A stretch of DNA of 64,000 nt from NCBI RefSeq assembly GCF_002591975.1, contig NZ_NVQE01000011.1:1-64000 (forward strand), read 5' to 3'. Every line of letters starts with the position of its first letter. The first letter of the stretch is position 1. A model generated the notes under the pieces. It saw nothing but the letters and a program-made list of their open reading frames with translations. It searched no databases and was not told where the DNA came from. Position numbers and translations under genes: made by a program. This document shows, in pieces, positions 17,299 through 27,789 of the stretch. The DNA is from Mycobacterium neglectum. GTDB taxonomy: Bacteria; Actinomycetota; Actinomycetes; Mycobacteriales; Mycobacteriaceae.

Positions 17299-17703
17299 AT
17301 GAAGTACTTGCTGCTGAAGCACTATCGCGGGGCCCCGGCGGCGGTAAACGACGTCCCGATGGACCAGTGGACACCGGCGGAGGTCGACGCCCACGTGCAG
17401 TACATGAGCGACTTCGCGAAGCGCCTGCAGGAGACGGGGGAGTTCGTCGACAGCCAGGCCCTGACCCCCGACGGTGCGTTTGTCCAATACGGCGGCGAGG
17501 GTCGCCCGCCGGTGACCGACGGTCCCTTCGCCGAAACCAAGGATCTCATCGCGGGCTGGATGATCATCGACGTCGAGTCCTGGGAACGCGCGGTCGAGCT
17601 GGCGGGGGAGTTGTCCGCCGCGCCAGGCGCCGACGGTAAACCGATCCACGAGTGGCTCGAGGTTCGGCCGTTCCTCACTGAGACGTCCAAGTTCACCGAG
17701 TGA
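17299..17703 (+). CDS. YCII-related DGPF-domain protein, partner of an ECF sigma factor
   Basis: The 134-residue protein starts at ATG 17299 behind CGGAGGAGAAACG. It contains the diagnostic VTDGPFAETKDLIAGW motif (about residues 73-88) of the YCII/DGPF family, with a ferredoxin-like dimeric fold. Its GTGA overlap with the downstream sigma-factor gene is the conserved ECF42-DGPF arrangement. DGPF proteins have been linked to ECF42-dependent stress tolerance, but their biochemical role is not known. Confidence 0.9.
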   Translation: MKYLLLKHYRGAPAAVNDVPMDQWTPAEVDAHVQYMSDFAKRLQETGEFVDSQALTPDGAFVQYGGEGRPPVTDGPFAETKDLIAGWMIIDVESWERAVELAGELSAAPGADGKPIHEWLEVRPFLTETSKFTE

Positions 17704-18845
17704 ACGAGTCGCTGCTGCGCGACCTCGTTCCCGCGGTGATCGGTGTCCTCGTCCGGCGCGGAGCAGACTTCGCGTCGGCCGAGGACGCCGTCCAGGAGGC
17801 GCTGATCCGGGCGCTGGAAACCTGGCCCGACGATCCACCGCGCGATCCGAAGGCATGGCTGGTCGCGGTGGCATGGCGCAAGTTCATCGACGTAACCCGT
17901 GCCGAAACATCCCGGCGGGCAAGAGAACTCGCCATGGAGGTCGAGCCGCCGGTCGGCGAGGTGCCCGCCACCGACGACACTCTGCGGCTCTACTTCCTGT
18001 GCGCGCACCCCACCCTGCCGGAACCTTCGGCCGTCGCGTTGACGCTGCGCGCGGTCGGCGGCCTGACCACGCGGCAGATCGCCACGGCGTACCTCATCCC
18101 CGAAGCGACCATGGCTCAGCGGATCAGCCGGGCCAAGCGAAAGATCGCTGGGCTACCGCTCGATGAGCCCGGCGACCTTCCGACGGTGCTGCGGGTGCTC
18201 TACCTCGTCTTCAACGAGGGCTATAGCGGCGACGTCGACCTGGCCGCCGAGGCGATTCGCCTCACCCGTCAACTTGTTGCTCTGACCGATGAGCCCGAAA
18301 TCGCGGGCCTGCTCGCGCTCATGTTGCTGCACCATGCGCGCCGCGAATCTCGCACCGGTCCCGGCGGCCGCCCGGTGCCGCTCGCCGAGCAGGACCGAAC
18401 ACGTTGGGACACCACCCTTATCGCCGAGGGGGTGACGATTCTGCAGACCGCACTGGCCCGCGACCGGCTGGGCGAATATCAGGCGCAGGCCGCGATCGCC
18501 GCCCTGCACGCCGACGCCCGCAGCGCCGCCGACACGGACTGGACTCAGATCGTCGAGTGGTACGACGAGCTGCTGCGGCTCACCGACAGCCCGGTGGTCC
18601 GGCTCAACCGTGCGGTGGCGGTCGGGGAGTCCGACGGACCGCAGGCCGGTCTGGCCGCGTTGGTCGACGTGAGCCCCGATCTGCCCCGCTACATCGCGGT
18701 GACCGCGCACCTTCGCGAACGCGCCGGTGAACTGCAGCGTGCCGCCGAGCTGTATGCCGAGGCCTCCCGCGTCGCTGTCAGCGTTTCGGAGCGTGACCAT
18801 CTCACCCGGCAAGCCGCGCGGGTGCGGCAACTGCTGCGGCCCTGA
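17700..18845 (+). CDS. ECF42-type sigma factor with C-terminal extension (DUF6596)
   Basis: The 381-residue protein starts at a GTG overlapping the DGPF stop. It has sigma-70 region 2 (ASAEDAVQEALIRALETWP) and region 4 (GLTTRQIATAYLIPEATMAQRISRAKRKI). A helical C-terminal extension of about 200 residues follows, with the conserved LYLVFNEGYSG and RLNRAVAVGE motifs. This extension defines ECF42 factors, which lack an anti-sigma gene and are thought to be controlled through the C-terminal domain. No anti-sigma factor is present here either. Its own target promoters cannot be read from this window. Confidence 0.9.
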   Translation: MNESLLRDLVPAVIGVLVRRGADFASAEDAVQEALIRALETWPDDPPRDPKAWLVAVAWRKFIDVTRAETSRRARELAMEVEPPVGEVPATDDTLRLYFLCAHPTLPEPSAVALTLRAVGGLTTRQIATAYLIPEATMAQRISRAKRKIAGLPLDEPGDLPTVLRVLYLVFNEGYSGDVDLAAEAIRLTRQLVALTDEPEIAGLLALMLLHHARRESRTGPGGRPVPLAEQDRTRWDTTLIAEGVTILQTALARDRLGEYQAQAAIAALHADARSAADTDWTQIVEWYDELLRLTDSPVVRLNRAVAVGESDGPQAGLAALVDVSPDLPRYIAVTAHLRERAGELQRAAELYAEASRVAVSVSERDHLTRQAARVRQLLRP

Positions 18846-18917
18846 CTGCGGACATCGGCGCACGTTGGTGTAAGTAGAGGGGGCGCTCACAAACCAATCA
18901 AGGAGTCCACACCCCCG

Positions 18918-19880
18918 ATGATCAGATTCGCGCTCGGCGTCCTGCTGGCCGCTTCACTCACGCTGACGGGTTGTCAGGAACCCGAGCGAACTTCAGCGGG
19001 ACAGGGCTATCCGGCCGGACCCGTCACGATGACGGCGGGAGCCAACCCGGGGAGTGGCTTCGACATCACGATCCGTGCGGTCGTCGAGGCCTTGGAAAAA
19101 GAACACATCGTCGATGTGCCGCTGCCCGTTGAGAATCGGCCGGGGAACAGCGGAGCAGATTTCCTCGCCACGATGGTGGAGCGGTACAAGGGCGACGAGA
19201 ATCAGGTCTCGGTGACGTCGCTGTCGATGATGATGAACGAGCTGCTCGGCAAGTCGACGTACGGCTACGACGACGTCACGATGATCGCGCGCTTGATCAC
19301 CGAGTACTACGTCGTCGTCACGCGGCTTGACTCCCCGTACAACAATCTCGACGACGTCATGTCGGGGATCAAGGCGGATCCCAAAGGTGTTGTGGTCGGC
19401 GCCGCCAACGACGATCAGGCACCCTTCGACCTGCTGGTGGCGGCGGCCGGGGGCGACGCATCGACCATCAACTACGTCCCCTTCGAAGGCGGCGGAGACC
19501 AGATCAAGGCGCTCGAGAGCGGCGAGATCAGCGTGGCGATCGGCGGTGTCAGCGAGTTCGTCGACCTGTTGAGCGCAGGAACCCTCCAACCGCTGGGGGT
19601 GTTGTCCGAGGAACGGCTGCCCGGCCTCGATGCGCCAACGGCCAGGGAGCAGGGCCTCGACGTCACCCTCTCGAACTGGCGGGGCCTTTACGGGCCACCG
19701 GAGATGCCGCAGGCCGCCGTCGAGTACTGGCAGGACGCGCTCGGCAAAATGGTCGAATCACCTACCTGGAAGCAGATCGCGAAGGACAGGCATTTCACCA
19801 CGACGTTCATGGTCGGCGACGAGTTTCAGGCCTTCTTGGAGGAGACCCAGGCCGACGTCAAACAAGCACTCGCGTTGTGA
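18918..19880 (+). CDS. TctC/Bug-family solute-binding lipoprotein
   Basis: The 320-residue protein has a lipobox LTGC at about residue 19, then a Bug-family fold. Typical features are GANPGSGFDITIR near the N-terminus, VENRPGNSG, and a GVLSEERLPGL region before the C-terminal lobe. These proteins bind carboxylates for tripartite tricarboxylate transporters. No TctA or TctB membrane gene is adjacent, so it is an orphan that may share a distant permease or act as a sensor. It ends directly against the convergent wall-enzyme gene. Confidence 0.85.
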   Translation: MIRFALGVLLAASLTLTGCQEPERTSAGQGYPAGPVTMTAGANPGSGFDITIRAVVEALEKEHIVDVPLPVENRPGNSGADFLATMVERYKGDENQVSVTSLSMMMNELLGKSTYGYDDVTMIARLITEYYVVVTRLDSPYNNLDDVMSGIKADPKGVVVGAANDDQAPFDLLVAAAGGDASTINYVPFEGGGDQIKALESGEISVAIGGVSEFVDLLSAGTLQPLGVLSEERLPGLDAPTAREQGLDVTLSNWRGLYGPPEMPQAAVEYWQDALGKMVESPTWKQIAKDRHFTTTFMVGDEFQAFLEETQADVKQALAL

Positions 19881-20549
19881 TCAGTTGTCCGGCAGCGGGC
19901 TCATGGAGCTGATGTAGTAGGTCTCATCGCCGGTGGCATATCCGCCGCCGGCGGTGGCGATGTGCACATGGTCGAAGTGGTTGGCAGTCTCGTTGCCGTA
20001 GTCCGCGGTCCAGCTCGGTGCGCCGATGCCGGGGTAGTAGCCCTGCCGCCAGATCACATGCAGGATGCCCCACCGCTCGGCGTTCGCCAACGCCAGCCCG
20101 GCGATCTGGTTACCGAGTTCGATGCCCTCTTCGCTGCTGTGGTTCGGGATCATGACGTCGATCGCCAAACCATTGGGATGCCACCTCAACGGATCCTGTC
20201 GATACCCGCCGATGGTGGTGATCTCGGGGAACATCACGCTGATGGCACGGGCCGCCCAAATGGTCCTGACCTGCAACCCGTTCTCGGGAGTGACGCCCTT
20301 CGGCAGCTCGAACGGGAGCTCGCGGGCGGCGGCTGGGGCACTCGCCGCGAGCAGCTCGGCCTCGGCGGGAATCGGGACCCGCGGCGCGGCCGGCGGTGCG
20401 GACTCGGGAGAGGACGGCGCTGCCGCCGCGGGCTCCGCGCTGCGTGGAGTATCGGCGTTCTGTGCGTACAACATGGCACCGGAGACCACCAACGAAACCA
20501 CGACCGCCAACCAGCGGCCGCGGCCGTTAGCTAACAGGTTTCTCGCCAC
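19881..20549 (-). CDS. Exported M15-like (ARB_07466-type) peptidoglycan-active protein
   Basis: The protein has an N-terminal signal anchor (WLAVVVSLVVSGAMLYAQ), a Pro/Ala/Ser-rich linker and a C-terminal domain. That domain carries HPNGLAIDV and HFDHVHIA, matching the HxxGxAxD...HxH zinc ligands of M15/VanY-type carboxypeptidases. Mycobacterial relatives are often named glycoside hydrolase, which these motifs do not support. The GTG at 20549 puts the anchor near the N-terminus; the frame stays open to a TTG at 20642. The likely role is cell-wall remodelling outside the membrane. Confidence 0.7.
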   Translation of the reverse strand: MARNLLANGRGRWLAVVVSLVVSGAMLYAQNADTPRSAEPAAAAPSSPESAPPAAPRVPIPAEAELLAASAPAAARELPFELPKGVTPENGLQVRTIWAARAISVMFPEITTIGGYRQDPLRWHPNGLAIDVMIPNHSSEEGIELGNQIAGLALANAERWGILHVIWRQGYYPGIGAPSWTADYGNETANHFDHVHIATAGGGYATGDETYYISSMSPLPDN

Positions 20550-20759
20550 GGAAGAGCACTTTACTGTCGTCGCCGACGCGGTATCGCCTTCTTGGTGGTC
20601 TCGTAATGTTCTCTTAGGCCCGATGGCCTCGACGGCCAGCAAGTTCTACGCCCACGAAAACCCCAAAAGAGTCGCCGGTCCGGAGTGTTGGGTCGCCAAC
20701 CGCCGCGAAGGCGTAGTACTACTCATCCACAGTCGCCCTCGGCACGGCATCCTGAACGC

Positions 20760-22079
20760 ATGATGCTCACCAAGCCCGTGTCCGGTGCTGGCAAGGTCGC
20801 TGCCGAGACTCCCCCCGACCGCGACCGCGCTGTCGACGTCGCCCGGCTCGCCGCCCTTGTGGTCGTGATGTTCGGGCATTGCGCGCTGCTGCTGGCCACC
20901 ATCGACACGGCCGGACTGCGGATCGGCAACCTGCTGGGCGAGATGCCCGCGATCGCACCGATCACGTGGATCGTCCAGGTCATGCCCCTGTTCTTCCTGG
21001 CCGGTGGCGCGGCAGGCGCCTATGGGTGGCATCAGAGCTCGTCATGGGGCACCTGGCTGTTCAAGCGAGCGCAGCGTCTGTGCCGGCCGGTGTTCTGGTA
21101 CCTCGCCGCGTGGTCGATCGGCATCGCGGTGACCTATCAGCTCCTCGGAGCCGACTCCGCGGCAAGCATCGGACGCGAGTGCGTGGCGCTGCTGTGGTTT
21201 CTCGGTGTCTATCTCGTCGTGCTGGCCTTCGTGCCGGCGCTGACCCGCATGTCCACCGGCCGCGCCGTCGCCGTCGCGGTCGTCGCGCTGATCGCCATCT
21301 CTGCGGGGTTCGACGCGATCCGATTCGCCGTCGGCGCACCGATGGCGGGCGTGGCGAACTTCGTCATCGTCTGGCTGATCCCGATGGTGATCGGGGTGGC
21401 CTACGCGCGGCATCTGATCGGCCCGCGCGCGGCACTCGTCGCCGCCGCATCCGCATTCGTCGTGCAGCTCGTGCTCGCGGCCGTGGGACCCTACGAGGTC
21501 TCGCTCGTTGTGACGGGAACGGAGCGGATCTCCAACGTTTCGCCTCCGACGCTGTTGCTCGCGCTGCACTGCACCTGGATGTCCTTTCTGTTCGTGGCCG
21601 CCGCAGGCGCAATTCGGCGGTGGGCGCAGCGGCCCCGCGTCTGGTACGTCGTCGCGATGGGAAACGGGGGAGCGATGACGCTGTACCTCTGGCACATCCC
21701 CGCGATCGCGGTGGCCACCTTCACTCTGCACGCCATCGGCCTGGATGCGTATCAGGTTGACGCACCGTACTTTTGGGCGATACTTGCATTGCGGGCGGTG
21801 GTATTCGCGGTCGTGATGGCCGCCATGTTCTGGATGCTCTCACCGCTCGAGCATCGTCGACTCCCTTGGTGGGACGCGCCCGTCGCGGCCACCGGTGTCC
21901 GGTCGACCGCGGCAGGCCTGCTCATCGTACTGGCCGGCGTGGCTCTGGTGCTGCTGGCCAAGAACGGTCTTGGCGATCTTCATGGACTGATGACGCTCGG
22001 CTGCTTCATCGCGGCAACCGCCGCCGCGCGCATCTGCGCGGGGCCGAAACAGCAGTCGCCGCAACCGGTTACGGCCTAA
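20760..22079 (+). CDS. Acyltransferase-3 family membrane protein
   Basis: The 439-residue protein has about ten membrane segments. The acyltransferase-3 signature begins [24 protein letters not shown], where the His in the first helix is the likely catalytic residue. A late MTLYLWHIP motif is also typical. These enzymes transfer acyl groups to sugars, lipids or secondary metabolites at the membrane. Two adjacent ATGs (20760 and 20763) are possible starts. The stop overlaps the convergent MmpL stop by four bases. The substrate may be an envelope glycolipid, given the MmpL neighbour, but that is inference. Confidence 0.85.
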   Translation: MMLTKPVSGAGKVAAETPPDRDRAVDVARLAALVVVMFGHCALLLATIDTAGLRIGNLLGEMPAIAPITWIVQVMPLFFLAGGAAGAYGWHQSSSWGTWLFKRAQRLCRPVFWYLAAWSIGIAVTYQLLGADSAASIGRECVALLWFLGVYLVVLAFVPALTRMSTGRAVAVAVVALIAISAGFDAIRFAVGAPMAGVANFVIVWLIPMVIGVAYARHLIGPRAALVAAASAFVVQLVLAAVGPYEVSLVVTGTERISNVSPPTLLLALHCTWMSFLFVAAAGAIRRWAQRPRVWYVVAMGNGGAMTLYLWHIPAIAVATFTLHAIGLDAYQVDAPYFWAILALRAVVFAVVMAAMFWMLSPLEHRRLPWWDAPVAATGVRSTAAGLLIVLAGVALVLLAKNGLGDLHGLMTLGCFIAATAAARICAGPKQQSPQPVTA

Positions 22080-24958
22080 CGGTCGACGAGCTGCTGCTCC
22101 GGCGGTTTGGGCTTCGGCCACGGAACGGGCACCGGCCGGCTACGCACCACCTGCGGCCACCAGAACCACTTCCCCATCAGCGCCGCGATGGACGGGGTCA
22201 TGAACGCGCGAATCACCAACGTGTCGAAAAGGAGTCCCATGCCGATGGTCGAGCCCATCTGGGCGACCACCGTGAGCTCACTGACGACCATCGAGATCAT
22301 GGTGAACGCGAACACCAGCCCGGCTGAGGTGACGACCGATCCACTCCCGCCCATCGCGCGGATGATCGCGGTGTTCACCCCCGCGTGGAGTTCTTCCTTC
22401 AACCGCGCGACCAGCAGCAGGTTGTAGTCGGCGCCGACGGCCAACAGGATGATCACCGCCATGGCCATCACCATGAACTGCAGTTCGATGCCCAACACGT
22501 GCTGCCAGATCAGCACCGAGAGGCCGAATGATGCGCCCAGCGACAACACGACGGTGCCGACGATGACCGCGGCCGCGACAACACTGCGGGTGATGATCAG
22601 CATGATGGTGAAGATCAGCGCCAGCGCGAGGATGGCCGCGATGAGCAGGTCGTAATTGTTGCCGTCCTGCATGTCCTTGAACGCCGCGGCGGTCCCGCCG
22701 AGGTAGATCGTGGAGCCCTCCAGCGGCGTGCCCTTGATCGCCTCCTTGGCCGCATGCTTGATCGCCTCGATGCGGTCGATACCGTCGGCGCTGAGCGGAT
22801 CTCCCTCGTGCTGGATGATCATCCGGACCGCATGGCCGTTCGGCGAGATGAAGCTGTCCATGCCCCGCTTGAACTCTTCGTTGTCGAAGATCTCCGGGGG
22901 CAGATAGAACGTGTCGTCGTTCCAGGAGTCGTTGAACGCGTCGCCCATGGCGGACTGGTTCTCCGACATCGCGGCCTGCTGATCCTGCATGCCGCCCTGG
23001 GTGGCGTGCATCGTCAGCATCATCGTCTTCATCGTCTTCATCGACTCGATCTGCGGCGGCATGAGCTCCAGCAGTTGTGGCATCAGCGCATCGAGTCGCT
23101 CCAGGTCAGGAAGCAAATCCTGGACGGCCTGGGTTGTCGTGTCGACACCGTCGATCGTGTCGAACACCGACCGCATCGACCAGCAGAGATTGATGTTGTA
23201 GCAGTGCGGTTCCCAATAGAAGTAGTTGCGAATCGGGCGGAAGAAATCGTCGAAATTCGCTATGTAGTCTCGCAATTGGGCGACGTCGACGGTCATGTTG
23301 CGGGTTTTCTCGACCATGCTGTGCGTGGTCGCGCTCATCTCGCCCATCAGGTTCGACATGCGGGTCATCGTGTCGATGGTGACCTGCATCTCGTCGGCCT
23401 GCGTGAGCATGTCGCCCATGCGGTCCTGTAAGTACTTGCGGTTCAGGTCCTGGCCCACTCCACCCAAACTCATCTGCGCCGGAATCGTGCTGAACTTCAC
23501 CGGTTTACCGTCGGGGCGGGTGATCGCCTGGACCCGCCCGATGCCCGGCACGCGGAAGATGGCCTTGGCGATCTTGTCGATGACGATGAAGTCGGCGGAG
23601 TTGCGGAGGTCGTGGTCGCTCTCGATGAGCAACAACTCGGGGTTCATGGTCGCGGGAGAAAAGTGGCGTTCCGCTGCCGCGAAACCCAGGTTCGCAGGAA
23701 GGTCGGGCGGCAGGTACTTGCGGTCGTTGTAGTTGGGCTGATAGCCGGGCAGGGTCAGCAGGCCGATGAGGGACAGCGCGACGGTCGCGAGGAGGACCGG
23801 GCCCGGCCAGCGGACGATTGCGGCACCGATCTTTCGCCAACCGCGAATGCGCATGGCGCGCTTGGGTTCCAGCAGACCGAATCGGCTCGCCACGGTGATG
23901 ATCGCCGGCCCCAACGTCAGCGCGACCAACACGCCGGTGGCCATACCCACGGCCAGCGGCACGCCCAGAGTCTGGAAGTACGGCAGCCTGGTGAAGCTCA
24001 GACAGAAGGTGGCGCCCGCGATCGTCATACCCGAGCCCAGCACCACGTGCGCGGTGCCGTGAAACATCGTGTAGTACGCCGATTCTCGGTCCTCACCGAG
24101 CGTGCGCGCTTCCTGATACCGGCCTATGAGAAATATGGCGTAGTCCGTCGCCGCGGCTATCGCGAGCGTGACAAGCAGGTTCGTCGCGAACGTCGACAAC
24201 CCGATCAGCTCGTGATAGCCGAGGAACGCCACCACACCGCGCGTCGCCGACAGCGTCAGAACCACCATCACGATGACGAGCAGCACAGTCCGTATCGATC
24301 GGTAGACGAGCAACAGCATCGTGATGATCACCGCGAAAGTGACCATCTCGATGATCCGGATGCTGCGGTCGCTCGCGATCTGCTGGTCGGCAATCAGCGC
24401 CGAACCACCGGTCACGTACACCTTCACGCCCGGCGGGGGCGTCATCCCGTCGACGAGCTGGATGACCTGCTCCACGGACTCGTTGGACAGCGCCTCACCC
24501 ATGTTGCCCGCGAGATACACCTGCACGTATGCGGCTTTACCGTCCGCGCTCTGCGCCCCGGCCGCCGTGAGCGGATCGCCCCAGAAGTCTTGAACGTGCT
24601 CGACGTGTTTGGTGTTGGCTTCGAGTTCGGCGACGAGTTCGTCGTAATACTCGTGTGCCTCGGCGCCGAGCGGCGCGTCCCCTTCGAGGAGGATCATCAC
24701 CGCGCTGTCGGACTTGTACTCCTCGAAGACCTCGCCGACCTTCTTCATCGCGATCACCGACGGCGCTTCGGCCGGGCTCATCGAGACCGACCGCATCTGG
24801 CCGACCACCTCGAGCTGCGGAACGGTGACGTTCAACAGGGCGACGATGACTACCCAGCCGATGATGATCGGGACCGAAAAGAGGCGGATCCACCTGGCGA
24901 TCCCGGTGCGGCGCTTCTGCTCGTGCGGCGCGGCGGGGTCGCGGGTCGGAGCGCTCAT
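22076..24958 (-). CDS. mmpL: MmpL-family RND lipid transporter (first paralogue)
   Basis: The 960-residue protein has MmpL architecture: TM1, a large extracytoplasmic loop, TM2-6, a second loop with coiled-coil-like Met-rich helices, and TM7-12. The RND-type Asp-Tyr pairs of the proton relay are seen as [11 protein letters not shown] in TM4 and [12 protein letters not shown] in TM10. It belongs with MmpL4/5-type proteins and is very similar along its length to the second MmpL at 28122. It has no adjacent MmpS of its own. Its C-terminus ends [10 protein letters not shown], and its stop overlaps the convergent acyltransferase. Likely cargo is a lipid, glycolipid or siderophore. Confidence 0.92.
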   Translation of the reverse strand: MSAPTRDPAAPHEQKRRTGIARWIRLFSVPIIIGWVVIVALLNVTVPQLEVVGQMRSVSMSPAEAPSVIAMKKVGEVFEEYKSDSAVMILLEGDAPLGAEAHEYYDELVAELEANTKHVEHVQDFWGDPLTAAGAQSADGKAAYVQVYLAGNMGEALSNESVEQVIQLVDGMTPPPGVKVYVTGGSALIADQQIASDRSIRIIEMVTFAVIITMLLLVYRSIRTVLLVIVMVVLTLSATRGVVAFLGYHELIGLSTFATNLLVTLAIAAATDYAIFLIGRYQEARTLGEDRESAYYTMFHGTAHVVLGSGMTIAGATFCLSFTRLPYFQTLGVPLAVGMATGVLVALTLGPAIITVASRFGLLEPKRAMRIRGWRKIGAAIVRWPGPVLLATVALSLIGLLTLPGYQPNYNDRKYLPPDLPANLGFAAAERHFSPATMNPELLLIESDHDLRNSADFIVIDKIAKAIFRVPGIGRVQAITRPDGKPVKFSTIPAQMSLGGVGQDLNRKYLQDRMGDMLTQADEMQVTIDTMTRMSNLMGEMSATTHSMVEKTRNMTVDVAQLRDYIANFDDFFRPIRNYFYWEPHCYNINLCWSMRSVFDTIDGVDTTTQAVQDLLPDLERLDALMPQLLELMPPQIESMKTMKTMMLTMHATQGGMQDQQAAMSENQSAMGDAFNDSWNDDTFYLPPEIFDNEEFKRGMDSFISPNGHAVRMIIQHEGDPLSADGIDRIEAIKHAAKEAIKGTPLEGSTIYLGGTAAAFKDMQDGNNYDLLIAAILALALIFTIMLIITRSVVAAAVIVGTVVLSLGASFGLSVLIWQHVLGIELQFMVMAMAVIILLAVGADYNLLLVARLKEELHAGVNTAIIRAMGGSGSVVTSAGLVFAFTMISMVVSELTVVAQMGSTIGMGLLFDTLVIRAFMTPSIAALMGKWFWWPQVVRSRPVPVPWPKPKPPEQQLVDR

Positions 24959-25093
24959 CGCACGGTCATCAGGCGCGACGGGACACTTGCGCTGAAATGC
25001 CCAGCTTGAACACAGTTGGGCACTTCGCGGAGCTCCTCCCTAGATTGTTAAGCTTGCCTTAGTTCCTACCAGATCAGGGCTGCTAGCGGCCAC

Positions 25094-25744
25094 TCACAGC
25101 CGCCCCACAGCGAACGAAGCCGCCTGATCGACCAATCCCGTCCGGACGTATGCGCCGTGGGCGCCCCAGTCCCGCCCGCCTTCGGAACAAATCGGATCGT
25201 TGGGCACACACATCTCGACGGTCTTTGCGGCGTAGAGAGGACCAACGCCGGGGAGCGGGCCTGGCGACAGTGAATCCGCGAAACTGCTCCTCGGACCGCC
25301 GAACAAGGCAGCCGCGGCGACGTGGTCGGCGACCGCCGATGGCATTGCGGCGGTGGCCAGATCGACCACGGCGGCGCCCTGGGAGTAGCCGCCGAGCACC
25401 ATCCGCGTATTCGGACAACTGGCGGCCATCGACTGCACATGAGCGCTCACATCGTCACGCCCGGCAGGTGTGCTGCTGCTGAAATCGCGACTTGCGGGGT
25501 AGTTGACCGCGTAGACCCCGACCGAACGCGCGCCGAGTTGTGAACGCAGTGAGTCGACGAATGCCTGCCCGGTCCCGCCGACGCCTGGCGGTTCGGTGGT
25601 GCCGCGCGCGAACACGACCTCGACGTCGGGACAGGGTGCCGCGGCGGCGGGCCCAAGGGCGATCAGTGGGATCGGCAGGGCGGTTGCTGTCAGTCCGAGA
25701 AGCCCGAAAATACGCGATATGCGCAATAACCTGGTCATACCCAT
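25094..25744 (-). CDS. Cutinase-family serine esterase (culp-type)
   Basis: The 216-residue protein has a signal peptide ending at AAAAPC. The cutinase domain has nucleophile Ser in GGYSQGAAVVD, catalytic Asp in CVPNDPIC and His in GAHGAYV, with paired cysteines. The oxyanion strand is VVFARGTTEPPG. Mycobacterial Culp proteins are secreted esterases or lipases acting on lipids, and the full triad is present. It stands alone upstream of the MmpL in the same direction (135 bases apart), with its own AT-containing upstream region. Confidence 0.92.
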   Translation of the reverse strand: MGMTRLLRISRIFGLLGLTATALPIPLIALGPAAAAPCPDVEVVFARGTTEPPGVGGTGQAFVDSLRSQLGARSVGVYAVNYPASRDFSSSTPAGRDDVSAHVQSMAASCPNTRMVLGGYSQGAAVVDLATAAMPSAVADHVAAAALFGGPRSSFADSLSPGPLPGVGPLYAAKTVEMCVPNDPICSEGGRDWGAHGAYVRTGLVDQAASFAVGRL

Positions 25745-26120
25745 ACGTCGTTTCGCGGTCCCGAGATGTCACATCGGGTGTGATTAGCCGACCTGTAAAA
25801 CTGACGCGCTCGTTAACACCGTGCCTACCAGCAAATAAATGCGAGGTGCGCATGGGGATTTCCGTGACAGCCGGGTCTGTTGTGCTTGGTGATCTGGAAT
25901 GAACTTCAGGGGACCAAAGTGGCGCCTGTTTCGGGTCACGACGTTCCTCGTCCGATCAATGGCCTGGTAATACGGCGCGCGGTGCGGCGATATATGCCAT
26001 AGCGTGTGAATTGTCGCAGGTCACCTCGACTGCGTCAGGCAGGAACAAGCAAATGATGTCCGGTTAGCTTCGCGGGGGCGCGCGGCGGCCAAGGTTCGCC
26101 GACGAAGGTGGTGGGCAAGC
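25745..26120. other. Divergent intergenic region between the cutinase and DUF7159 genes
   Basis: These 376 bases include an imperfect dyad at about 25760-25778 (CCCGA...TCGGG around TGTCACA) and locally AT-rich stretches near 25800-25845 and 25990-26005, probably promoters. A 16-codon frame at 25852-25902 has a GAGGTG site before its ATG but no other support. I see no convincing gene. Confidence 0.4.
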
Positions 26121-27323
26121 GTGGAGACAGTGCTCGGACTGTCCGTGACGTCCAACAGTGTCGGCTGGGTGCTCCTCGACGGACGCGGCACCGAACCGGC
26201 GACCCTCGACCACGACGTCTTCGACGTCTCGGTGAGTCCGGTCGATGACGGTGACATCGCCACGTACGTCGCCGCCGTCCAAGGGGTGCAGGCGATCGCA
26301 GCGACGAGCGGCCACGAACTCACGTCGATCGGCCTCACGTGGACCGCCGGCGCCGCCGCGACGGCCAACCTGCTGCTGACGTCGTTGCCCGACCTGGGTT
26401 TCGAAAAGGTGGTTTCCGTGCGACTTTCGGAGGCCGCCGCAACGTGGGCGCAATTGTTCGACGCTGCACTCGGATTTGGGAAGGCGGTGTGCGTCGTCGA
26501 GCCGTCGGCCGCGACGCTGCTGTCGTTCGGGTGCGGCGCGGTGCACACTTCCGCCACCCAGATACGGGAAAGTGACGACGGCCTGAGCCGGTGGCTGAAA
26601 GACGCATTCGACGTCAACCATCTGGACCCTGAGCATCTGTTCCTCATCGGTTCGCGCGGAGACGTCGGACTGATCTCTGAGCGGCTCAGCGAGACGCTCG
26701 GCATGCCGGTCGTGACGTCGAACGAAGCCCAGTTGATCCTCGCGAGGGGTACCGCGCTGATGGTCGGGTCGAACGCCGAGACGGTTGTCGTGCCGTCATC
26801 CGGTGAGCTACCTGCGGCCCGAAAGTCAACTGCTGCTGGAGCTTTGGGGCGCAAGCTGGCGTGGTTCAGCCCGCCTGCCCGCGCCGCCGTCACGCTCATG
26901 GCCGGCGTAGTTGCGCTGTTCGTGCTGGGCCCCATGCTCCTCAGTCAGCCGGAATCCCCGTCGACGGAGGATCAATCGGCAACCAATCCGTCGGGGACCT
27001 CGGTGGTCATCCAAGCGGTTCCGGCATTGCCCTTGCCGCCACCGGCGAAAGAAGTCGTCAAGCGGATCATGAAATCGGCACCGACGCCCATTGCTTCCCG
27101 CGTATCGGCGCCACCCGTCGCGGAGGTGAGCGCACCGGAGGCGACCGCCGCCGAAGGGCTGACCGTACCGGCCGAGGTCCCACACCTGCCGGCCGAAGGC
27201 ACGCCGCACCTACCCGGGGCGGCTCCGGGACTCGCGGCGGAGTTGCCTACCGCCCAGGGTGCTCCCGCGCCGACAACGCCTACGCAGGCAGCGCCTGTTC
27301 CGGTGTGGAGCGCTCTCCCGTAA
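26121..27323 (+). CDS. DUF7159 mycobacterial membrane-anchored protein
   Basis: The 400-residue protein begins METVLGLSVTSNSVGWVLLDG, the start typical of a mycobacteria-specific family (DUF7159). Residues 1 to about 225 look like an actin/Hsp70-like duplicated fold (VLGLSVT...GWVL and later FLIGSRGDVGLI). A single transmembrane helix (about 253-275) and a long Pro/Ala-rich tail of about 125 residues follow, ending outside the membrane if the N-domain is cytosolic. The start is a GTG. Function is unknown. It faces the DUF5078 gene tail-to-tail. Confidence 0.75.
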   Translation: METVLGLSVTSNSVGWVLLDGRGTEPATLDHDVFDVSVSPVDDGDIATYVAAVQGVQAIAATSGHELTSIGLTWTAGAAATANLLLTSLPDLGFEKVVSVRLSEAAATWAQLFDAALGFGKAVCVVEPSAATLLSFGCGAVHTSATQIRESDDGLSRWLKDAFDVNHLDPEHLFLIGSRGDVGLISERLSETLGMPVVTSNEAQLILARGTALMVGSNAETVVVPSSGELPAARKSTAAGALGRKLAWFSPPARAAVTLMAGVVALFVLGPMLLSQPESPSTEDQSATNPSGTSVVIQAVPALPLPPPAKEVVKRIMKSAPTPIASRVSAPPVAEVSAPEATAAEGLTVPAEVPHLPAEGTPHLPGAAPGLAAELPTAQGAPAPTTPTQAAPVPVWSALP

Positions 27324-27338
27324 TCGGGCCGCTAGCGG

Positions 27339-27779
27339 TTACCAGGTCCAGACGGATGGATCATTCGGCGGGTAGTTCATGCAGACGTCCGTCGCGTGCG
27401 CGACGACGCCCTTGTTGTTGAAGAACAACTTGGCCCAGTTGCCCCAACGGGTTGCCATGAACTCGTAGTAGACGTTCGTCGCGGTGTTCTCCGAATACTG
27501 CCTGCGACCCGCGTAGTCCAACGAGAAGAACCAGTAGATGCGGTTGCGGGCGCCGGTCTGTACGTCCAACGGACGGTTCTTGTAATCGATCATGTACCGC
27601 TCGTAGTACACCGGGTCGGTGTCGCGCGTGGCGGCCATGTACTGGTCGACGGTGCACGGGGTCTTCATGATCCGATTCGGGATCGGGTACTCGTCGGTGG
27701 CGTCGGCCCCGGCAACGCCCGGGAAAATCATCGCCGCGCTTGCCAACGCGGCTGCCGCCATGCTCGCTTTGCGTAACAT
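27339..27779 (-). CDS. DUF5078 secreted protein
   Basis: The 146-residue protein has a clear signal peptide (ending PGVAGADA) and a compact aromatic-rich domain with two widely spaced cysteines (TPCTVDQYM and DVCMNYPP), probably disulphide bonded. It matches the mycobacterial DUF5078 family, which I recall occurring near MmpL/MmpS genes. The ATG at 27779 follows a GGAGAACG site. It is the last gene of the MmpS-MmpL-DUF732-DUF5078 operon, 10 bases after the DUF732 stop. A periplasmic accessory role to the transporter is inferred. Confidence 0.8.
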   Translation of the reverse strand: MLRKASMAAAALASAAMIFPGVAGADATDEYPIPNRIMKTPCTVDQYMAATRDTDPVYYERYMIDYKNRPLDVQTGARNRIYWFFSLDYAGRRQYSENTATNVYYEFMATRWGNWAKLFFNNKGVVAHATDVCMNYPPNDPSVWTW

Positions 27780-27789
27780 CTCGTTCTCC

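Noticed and set aside
23612..25009. Plus-strand open frame of 465 codons over the first MmpL
   Set aside because: Rich in Arg, His and Asp, typical of an antisense translation; no recognisable domain.
25852..25902. Sixteen-codon frame with a GAGGTG site upstream of DUF7159
   Set aside because: Too short and without conserved features; it may be a leader peptide but nothing supports it.
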